From Dolomitihabitans soli (GTDB lineage: Bacteria > Actinomycetota > Actinomycetes > Streptosporangiales > Streptosporangiaceae), in the NCBI RefSeq assembly GCF_022213955.1, contig NZ_JAKNTW010000010.1, positions 1 through 64,000 on the forward strand: a stretch of DNA of 64,000 nt. The letters are read 5' to 3'. The position numbers and the translations under genes were made by a program. Shown here piece by piece: positions 58,665 to 64,000 of the stretch (positions are counted from its first letter, which is position 1; each line of letters begins with the position of its first letter). Under the pieces are notes generated by a model. The model saw only the letters and a program-made list of their open reading frames with translations, did not search any database and was not told where the DNA came from.

Positions 58665-61112
58665 TCACGCCCTGACCCGTTCCCCCTTCGGGTCGAACAG
58701 CGGTTCGCGGGCCACCACCCCGTTCACCCACTCACCGAAGATCTCCACCGCCACCTTCGTGCCCGGCTCTGCGTGCTCGACCGGCAGATAGGCGTAGGCG
58801 ATGGAGGACCCCACGCTGTACCCGTATCCCCCGGACGTGACCCGCCCGACGATCGCGTCCCCCACCCGGACCGGCTCGTTGCCCAGCGCGACCGAACGCG
58901 GATCTTCGAGGGTGAGGCAGCGCAGCCGGCGCGCGAGACCCCGTTCACGGGCGGCGACCAGCGCCTCCCTGCCGAGGAACGGCTTGCCGAGCTTCACGCA
59001 GAACCCGAGCCCGGCCTCCCAGGGATCCGTCTCCGGCCCGATGTCGGCCCCCCACACCCGGTAGCCCTTCTCCAGCCGCAGGCTGTCGATGGCCCGGTAA
59101 CCGCCCGCCACCAGCCCGTCCCCCCGGCCCGCCGCCCACACCGTCCGCCACAGCGCCGCGCCGTACTCGCTGGAGCAGTAGAGCTCCCAGCCCAGCTCGC
59201 CGACGAACGTCACCCGCAGGGCCGTCACCGGCACGTCGCCGACGGTGATCTCGCGCATCGTCATGAAGGGGAAGGTCAGGTCGTCCGGAGTGAGCCGGGC
59301 GAGGATGTCGCGGGCGCGCGGTCCCCACAGGCCGAAGCAGGCGTACTGGCCGGTGACGTCGGCCAGCCGTACGGCGGCGCCGCGTTCGGCGGCCTGCCGG
59401 CGCAGCCAGCCGAGGTCGTGGGAGCCGAAGGCGGTGCCCGTGACGATCAGGAAGTCGTCGTCGGCCCGTCTGGTCACGGTGAAGTCACACTCGATGCCGC
59501 CGCGGCTGTTGAGCGCCTGGGTGTAGGTCACCGACCCGACCGCGCGGGCGACCTCGTTGTCGCAGACCCACTCCAGGAAGGACGCCGCGTCGGGGCCGGT
59601 GACCTCGATCTTGGCGAAGGACGACTCGTCGAACAGCCCGGCGGTCTCGCGGGTGGCCAGGTGTTCCGCGCCGACCGCGGTGGACCAGTGGCGGCCCGCC
59701 CAGCCGCGCGGGCGCAGGCCGGCGAGGGCGGGGGCGGCGTTGGACTCGTAGTAGTTGACGCGTTCCCAGCCGGACTTCTCGCCGAAGGACGCCCCTCTGG
59801 CCTGGTGCCAGCCGTACGCGGGCGAGACGCGCAGCGGGCGGCCGGCGGAGCGTTCGTGGCCGGGGTAGCGGATGTCGTAGTAGGACTCGTAGTTCTCGAC
59901 CGTGCGTTTGAGCGTGTAGGAGGGCGAGCGGTAGTGCCGGCCGAAGCGGCGGATGTCCATGTGCCAGAGGTCGAGGCCGGGGTCGCCCGTGACGATCCAT
60001 TCGGCCATCACCTTGCCGATGCCGCCGGCTCCGGCGATGCCGTGGGCGCAGAAGCCGGCGGCCACGAAGAACCCGCCGACCTCGGTCTCGCCGAGGCAGA
60101 ACTCGTTGTCGGGGGTGAACGCCTCGGGGCCGTTGATCAGCTTGCGGATGCCCACGTCGGCCAGGGCGGGGACGCGGATCCTGGCGTTGTCGCCGATCTC
60201 GATGAACCGGTCCCAGTCTTCGGCGAGGAGGCGGCCGTTGAAGTCGGCGGGCACGGCGTCGTAGGCGGCCTCGGTGGCGGTCCACGGGCCGGAGGTGCGC
60301 TCGTACCCGCCCATGACGAGGCCGTCGACCTCCTGGCGGTAGTAGACGAGCAGGTCGGGGTCGCGCAGGGTCGGCAGCGGGCGGGCGGGGCGGTCCAGGA
60401 ACGGCTCGGTGACGACGTACTGGTGGGACATGGGGACGATCGGGACGCGTACCCCGGCCATCCGGCCGATCTCGGCGGCGAACATGCCGCCGCAGTCGAC
60501 CACGATCTCGCAGTCGATGTCGCCCTTGTCGGTGCGCACCCGGCTGACCCGGCCGTGCTCGGTGTCGATGTCCAGCACCCGCGTGTGGGTGTGGATCCGC
60601 ACGCCGCCCGCTCGGGCGCCCGCGGCCAGCGAGTGACAGAGCTGGGAGGGATCGACCTGGCCGTCACTGGCCAGGTAGGCGGCTCCGACGACGCCGTCGG
60701 TGTCGATCAGCGGGAACATCGCCGCGGCCTCGGCGGCCGTGATCTCCTCCAGGGGCAGCCCGAAGGTGCGCGCCCAGCCGATCTGGCGGCGGATCTCCTC
60801 CATCCGCTCCGGGGTGCCGGCCAGCTTGATGCCGCCGCACTCCACCCAGCCGGGTGGATGGTCGCCCTGCTGGAGGCGGCGGTACAGCTCGACTGAGTAC
60901 TGGTTCATCCTGGTCAGCGTCGGGTCGGCCCTGAGCTGGCCGACCAGGCCCGCCGAGTGGAAGGTCGAGCCGCTGGTCAGCTCGGCGCGGTCGAGCAGGA
61001 CCACGTCGCGCTCGCCCAGCTCGGCGAGGTGGTAGGCGATGCTGGCGCCGCCCACTCCGCCGCCGATGATGACGATCCTGGCCGCGGTGGGCAACGCCTT
61101 GGCAGTGGTCAC
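58665..61112 (-). CDS. Dimethylglycine/sarcosine dehydrogenase-like flavoprotein (DAO + GcvT)
   Basis: 815 residues. FAD domain with IVIIGGGVGGASIAYHLAE and SGSTFHSAGLVGQL (the His often binds FAD covalently in this family). A central FAO_M-type region follows, then a GcvT folate-binding domain from ~420 (AVGAEHLATRETAGLFDES, YTQALNSRGGIECDFTVTR, RVTFVGELGWELYCSSEY) and a GcvT C-terminal barrel. It probably demethylates N-methylglycines and passes C1 to tetrahydrofolate. GTG 61112 has TTGGAG 6 bases upstream. TTG 61124 is an alternative. Confidence 0.9.
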   Translation of the reverse strand: MTTAKALPTAARIVIIGGGVGGASIAYHLAELGERDVVLLDRAELTSGSTFHSAGLVGQLRADPTLTRMNQYSVELYRRLQQGDHPPGWVECGGIKLAGTPERMEEIRRQIGWARTFGLPLEEITAAEAAAMFPLIDTDGVVGAAYLASDGQVDPSQLCHSLAAGARAGGVRIHTHTRVLDIDTEHGRVSRVRTDKGDIDCEIVVDCGGMFAAEIGRMAGVRVPIVPMSHQYVVTEPFLDRPARPLPTLRDPDLLVYYRQEVDGLVMGGYERTSGPWTATEAAYDAVPADFNGRLLAEDWDRFIEIGDNARIRVPALADVGIRKLINGPEAFTPDNEFCLGETEVGGFFVAAGFCAHGIAGAGGIGKVMAEWIVTGDPGLDLWHMDIRRFGRHYRSPSYTLKRTVENYESYYDIRYPGHERSAGRPLRVSPAYGWHQARGASFGEKSGWERVNYYESNAAPALAGLRPRGWAGRHWSTAVGAEHLATRETAGLFDESSFAKIEVTGPDAASFLEWVCDNEVARAVGSVTYTQALNSRGGIECDFTVTRRADDDFLIVTGTAFGSHDLGWLRRQAAERGAAVRLADVTGQYACFGLWGPRARDILARLTPDDLTFPFMTMREITVGDVPVTALRVTFVGELGWELYCSSEYGAALWRTVWAAGRGDGLVAGGYRAIDSLRLEKGYRVWGADIGPETDPWEAGLGFCVKLGKPFLGREALVAARERGLARRLRCLTLEDPRSVALGNEPVRVGDAIVGRVTSGGYGYSVGSSIAYAYLPVEHAEPGTKVAVEIFGEWVNGVVAREPLFDPKGERVRA

Positions 61113-61156
61113 CGGCAACTCCAATCACAGGTGTCTACGACGCTAGACCAAAGTCA

Positions 61157-62806
61157 CTACCGTCGCGATTGGACGATCAGCTTCAGCCGGGCCGTGTCAC
61201 CCTCGTCCCAGTCGTCGGGCGGCGCGACGGCGGCCCAACCGTCCACCACGTTCGGGCCGTACTGGTGACCGTGACCGGGCGGGACGTGGTTGGCGAACAC
61301 CAGGTCGACCACGACCTGCCAGAAGGTGACGACGGGATACCACCGCATGGCGGGGGCCACGTCGGGCCCGCGCGGGTCGACCATCCAGCCGGGCTTGTCC
61401 CAGAGCAGGTCGGGGCTCCACCAGATCACCGGGTCGGAGGCGTTCTGCAGGTAGACCACGTCAGGGTGGCCAGGTTCGCGCAGGTCCTGCGGGAACTGAC
61501 CGAAGCGCACCTGGAGGCCGCCCTGGTAGACGGGCCGCCACATCGGGCTGCCGGGATCGCGGCCGGCGATCAGGGAACGCCAGATGGGATTGAGGTTGGG
61601 CGGGCCGACCAGCAGCGCTCCGTCGGTCCGCGCGATCAGGTCGTCGAAGTCCTCGAAGGCCTCCTCGATGCCGTAGGACCCCAGGCTCTCGCCGAAGACC
61701 AGCAGCTTCGGCCGGGCCGTCATGGGTAACCTGGCCCATTCGGCCCGCACGCCCTCGATCAGGTCCGACCCGGCCTCCGCGGCCTTGTCCCTGTCGACGA
61801 TGAACGACAGCCAGCTCGGAAGCTGGGAGTACTGCATGGAGACGAGCGCGGTGTCGCCGGCGTACATGTACTCGATGGCGTCGGCCACCTTGGAGTCGAC
61901 CCAGCCGGTGCCGGTGCTGCCCATCACGACGAGCACGTCACGCTCGAACGCCCCGGTCCGCTTCAGCTCCCGTACGGCGAGCCGGACCTGTTCCTTGAAG
62001 GACGGCGCGGAGTCGAGCCCCACGTAGACCCTGATGGGATCGGCGGCCGGTCCGCCGGCGAACTTCTCCAGGTCCTCCTTGCGGGTGGCCTTGCCGGTGA
62101 AGTCACGGCCCATCCGCCCGAGAGAGTCCCAGCTGACGAGCGACCCCGGGCTGCCGGACAGGCTGCTCGACACGGGAGCGCTCACCCCCGGGCTGGTGCC
62201 CCGGTTGGCCAGCGAGGAGGTGTTGTTCATCACCTCGATGAAGTTGCCGAACAGCACGTCGTTGGCGAACACCATGACCAGGAACACGGCGAGCGCCAGG
62301 CCGACGACCTTGGCCACCGTCGCGGGGATGAAGCGGCCGAGCAGGCTGATGAGCTTGCGGGTCGCCAGCCTGACCGACCGCCCGAGGGCGAGCAGCAGCA
62401 CGAAGGTGACCACGGCGAGCACGGCGATGAGCGGCTGGAACCAGGCGATGTCGGTGTCCATCCCCATCGTCCGCCTGACCTCGCGCTGCCAGTCGGAGCT
62501 GAACCAGAGCACCGACAGGCAGATCACCGTGCCGCCGCCGACCAGCAGCCGCCAGGCGACGGCACGGGCCCGCGGGCTCGGCGTCAGGCCGAAGCCCCGC
62601 CGGAGCAGCGCGCTGAGGATGCTCCCCAGGGCGTAACCGCCGCCGGCGGCGACCCCGCCGACGATCCCCTGCAGGATCCACGAGCGTGGCAGCAGCGAAG
62701 GCGACAACGACGCGCAGAAGAACCCGACCGCGACGACCGTGCCGCCGATGCCGAGTCTGCGTCGCACGACTCTCGCTGTCGTACGCTTTTCGTCCCGGTC
62801 CCCCAC
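61157..62806 (-). CDS. Membrane-anchored alpha/beta-hydrolase family protein (DUF2319 type)
   Basis: 549 residues. About four hydrophobic helices lie in the first ~200 residues (IGGTVVAVGFFCASLSPSLL, FQPLIAVLAVVTFVLLLALG, KVVGLALAVFLVMVFAND). An extracellular or cytoplasmic hydrolase domain follows, with nucleophile elbow GESLGSYG and GSTGTGW. The family is common in actinobacteria and lacks a known substrate. GTG 62806 has a G-rich upstream element. Confidence 0.82.
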   Translation of the reverse strand: MGDRDEKRTTARVVRRRLGIGGTVVAVGFFCASLSPSLLPRSWILQGIVGGVAAGGGYALGSILSALLRRGFGLTPSPRARAVAWRLLVGGGTVICLSVLWFSSDWQREVRRTMGMDTDIAWFQPLIAVLAVVTFVLLLALGRSVRLATRKLISLLGRFIPATVAKVVGLALAVFLVMVFANDVLFGNFIEVMNNTSSLANRGTSPGVSAPVSSSLSGSPGSLVSWDSLGRMGRDFTGKATRKEDLEKFAGGPAADPIRVYVGLDSAPSFKEQVRLAVRELKRTGAFERDVLVVMGSTGTGWVDSKVADAIEYMYAGDTALVSMQYSQLPSWLSFIVDRDKAAEAGSDLIEGVRAEWARLPMTARPKLLVFGESLGSYGIEEAFEDFDDLIARTDGALLVGPPNLNPIWRSLIAGRDPGSPMWRPVYQGGLQVRFGQFPQDLREPGHPDVVYLQNASDPVIWWSPDLLWDKPGWMVDPRGPDVAPAMRWYPVVTFWQVVVDLVFANHVPPGHGHQYGPNVVDGWAAVAPPDDWDEGDTARLKLIVQSRR

Positions 62807-62849
62807 CGGTTGCCCCCGATATAGGTTCAAATCTGGTACCAGCCGAACC

Positions 62850-63998
62850 CTAACGTCCAGACGGCCGACGTGCGGCGACGGCCTTCTCATAGAGTTCCAG
62901 GTAACGCTCCGCCATCACGGCGGGGGTGTAGCGGGCGCGGGCCGCGGCGCGGCATTCCTCGGGGTCGATCTCGTCCACCCGGCCGAGCAGTTCGGCGAGT
63001 TCCTCCTCGGTGTCGGCCAGCAGTCCCGTCCGGCCGTGCTCCACGACTTCGGGCAGCACGCCCCGGCGCAGACCCACCACGGGCACGCCGAGCGCGAGCG
63101 CCTCGACGACGGCCGTGCCTCCCGGCTCGTCCCACTGCAGCGGGAACAGCGCGGCGCGGGCGGAGGCGTAGAGCCGGTCGCGTTCCGCGCCGCACACCGA
63201 GCCGATCCAGCGCACCATGTCGCCGTCCACGTATCGGGACACGCTGCCGGTGTAGTAGCGGACGTCGGGGTTGCCGTGCCCGGGATCGTCGGGGTCCTCC
63301 AGGATGGCCGCCAGGTCGGCGGGGTGATGGCAGGCGGCGACCGGCCCGGCGAGGACCAGCGGGATGCCCAGTTTCTGGCAGATCCGGGCGGCGACGTGCT
63401 GGCCCTTGAGGTGGCAGATCCTGCCCATGACGACGACGTGTTCTCCTTTGGCGGCCTCGATGCGCGTGTCCGCGAGGGGCGTTGCCAGGTGGACCCAGCC
63501 GAGCGCGGAGTCGCGCAGCGCGGCCGGCGCGCGGTCGAGCTGGGAGCGGGAGACCCCGTTGGTGCGGATCCAGGTTCCGGGGAACGCGCCGTAGAAGTGC
63601 GGGTGCTTGGCCAGGTCCCAGTGCAGCGTGTGCAGGACGGGCGGGCCCTCCGCGCCCAGCGCCGCGAGTACGGCGGGCCCGACGACCTCGACGTGGTCGT
63701 GCACCAGGTCGATGTCGCGGCGGCGGCGCAGCTCGTCGGCGACCCGAGCGAGGTGCGCGTGGGCGATCCCCATGACCTGGTTGTACGGCTTCTGCAACTG
63801 GGCGAACTGGCCTTCGGGAAAGACGCTCACCCGTTCGTCGGTCTCCAGCGCGCTGCCGTGGACGCTCGCCAGCACGACGCGGACCCCGTGGCGGCGGAGC
63901 TCGGGTACCAGGGTGGCCACCACGTTCTCGATGCCGCCGTAGCCGGCGGGCGGGACCGGCAGCCATGGCCCGGCGTTCATCAGCACGGTCAGGTCCAT
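62850..63998 (-). CDS. GT4-family glycosyltransferase
   Basis: 382 residues of the GT-B fold. N-terminal PVPPAGYGGIENVVATLVPE, DLVHDHVEVVGPA, then the C-terminal donor-binding region with FPLQWDEPGGTAVVEALALG (the EPGG..EA motif) and VGLRRGVLPEVVEHGRTG. It transfers a sugar from a nucleotide donor with retention. ATG 63998 is 2 bases from the window edge, so a more upstream start cannot be excluded. Confidence 0.88.
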   Translation of the reverse strand: MDLTVLMNAGPWLPVPPAGYGGIENVVATLVPELRRHGVRVVLASVHGSALETDERVSVFPEGQFAQLQKPYNQVMGIAHAHLARVADELRRRRDIDLVHDHVEVVGPAVLAALGAEGPPVLHTLHWDLAKHPHFYGAFPGTWIRTNGVSRSQLDRAPAALRDSALGWVHLATPLADTRIEAAKGEHVVVMGRICHLKGQHVAARICQKLGIPLVLAGPVAACHHPADLAAILEDPDDPGHGNPDVRYYTGSVSRYVDGDMVRWIGSVCGAERDRLYASARAALFPLQWDEPGGTAVVEALALGVPVVGLRRGVLPEVVEHGRTGLLADTEEELAELLGRVDEIDPEECRAAARARYTPAVMAERYLELYEKAVAARRPSGR

Positions 63999-64000
63999 CG

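Noticed and set aside
58611-60896. Plus-strand frame of ~760 codons opposite the flavoprotein gene
   Set aside because: Shadow. The flavoprotein has intact FAD and GcvT motifs.

Overview
The window is high-GC DNA with frequent GTG starts, four-base start/stop overlaps and actinobacterial family content. That content includes a PF04672-type methyltransferase, an Xre/DUF5753 regulator with DUF397 proteins, WYL and PadR regulators, a long Arg/Asp-rich Rho insertion, a GlgX-TreY-TreZ operon, and sugar ABC importers without a local ATPase. This fits a Streptosporangiaceae-like actinomycete (Streptosporangium, Nonomuraea or a relative). The genus is an inference. No tRNA or rRNA gene was recognised.

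Layout. (1) 1-1723 holds the 5' part of a large acidic, repeat-rich protein that runs off the left edge. (2) 1.8-9.65 kb is a housekeeping block on the minus strand, in transcription order thrC, thrB, rho, rpmE, prfA, prmC, sua5. (3) 9.65-24.29 kb is an accessory segment between thrC and hom, two genes that are normally neighbours in actinomycetes. It carries three GT2 glycosyltransferases, an IS200/IS605 remnant, an APH-type kinase, a YiiX-like hydrolase, a WYL regulator facing an internally deleted oxidoreductase, an AlkZ-like glycosylase gene, a PadR/membrane-protein pair and a TetR/SDR pair. (4) 24.3-28.6 kb resumes the conserved block in transcription order: DALR-domain protein, zinc metallopeptidase, lysA, hom. 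(5) 28.8-32.4 kb is a divergent pair: a coiled-coil/CgeB-like/GT2 protein and an asparagine-synthetase-like ATP enzyme without an N-terminal glutaminase cysteine. (6) 32.7-43.1 kb is about alpha-glucosides: treS, a PadR-controlled efflux-type ABC operon, then two lipoprotein solute-binding proteins with a MalF/MalG permease pair. The MalF-like subunit carries an extra beta-sandwich-like insertion. (7) 43.2-49.8 kb holds ung, small conserved proteins, an NmrA-like/TetR pair with a five-box operator array, a methyltransferase, an unknown protein and a photolyase. (8) 49.8-55.8 kb is the treX-treY-treZ operon for making trehalose from glycogen. (9) 55.9-58.5 kb is an Xre/DUF397 island with a small zinc-ribbon-like protein. 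(10) 58.7-64 kb holds a sarcosine/dimethylglycine-dehydrogenase-like flavoprotein, a membrane alpha/beta hydrolase and a GT4 glycosyltransferase.

How the genes work together. Threonine and lysine synthesis (lysA, hom, thrC, thrB) and translation termination (prfA, prmC) are core functions. Trehalose can be made from glycogen (TreX/Y/Z) and from maltose (TreS), and the importer probably brings in related disaccharides. The glycosyltransferases, together with the asparagine-synthetase-like protein, suggest an uncharacterised glycan or glycoconjugate pathway. They are the best candidate for new biology here. Functions are assigned by reading sequence motifs, and no database search was run.
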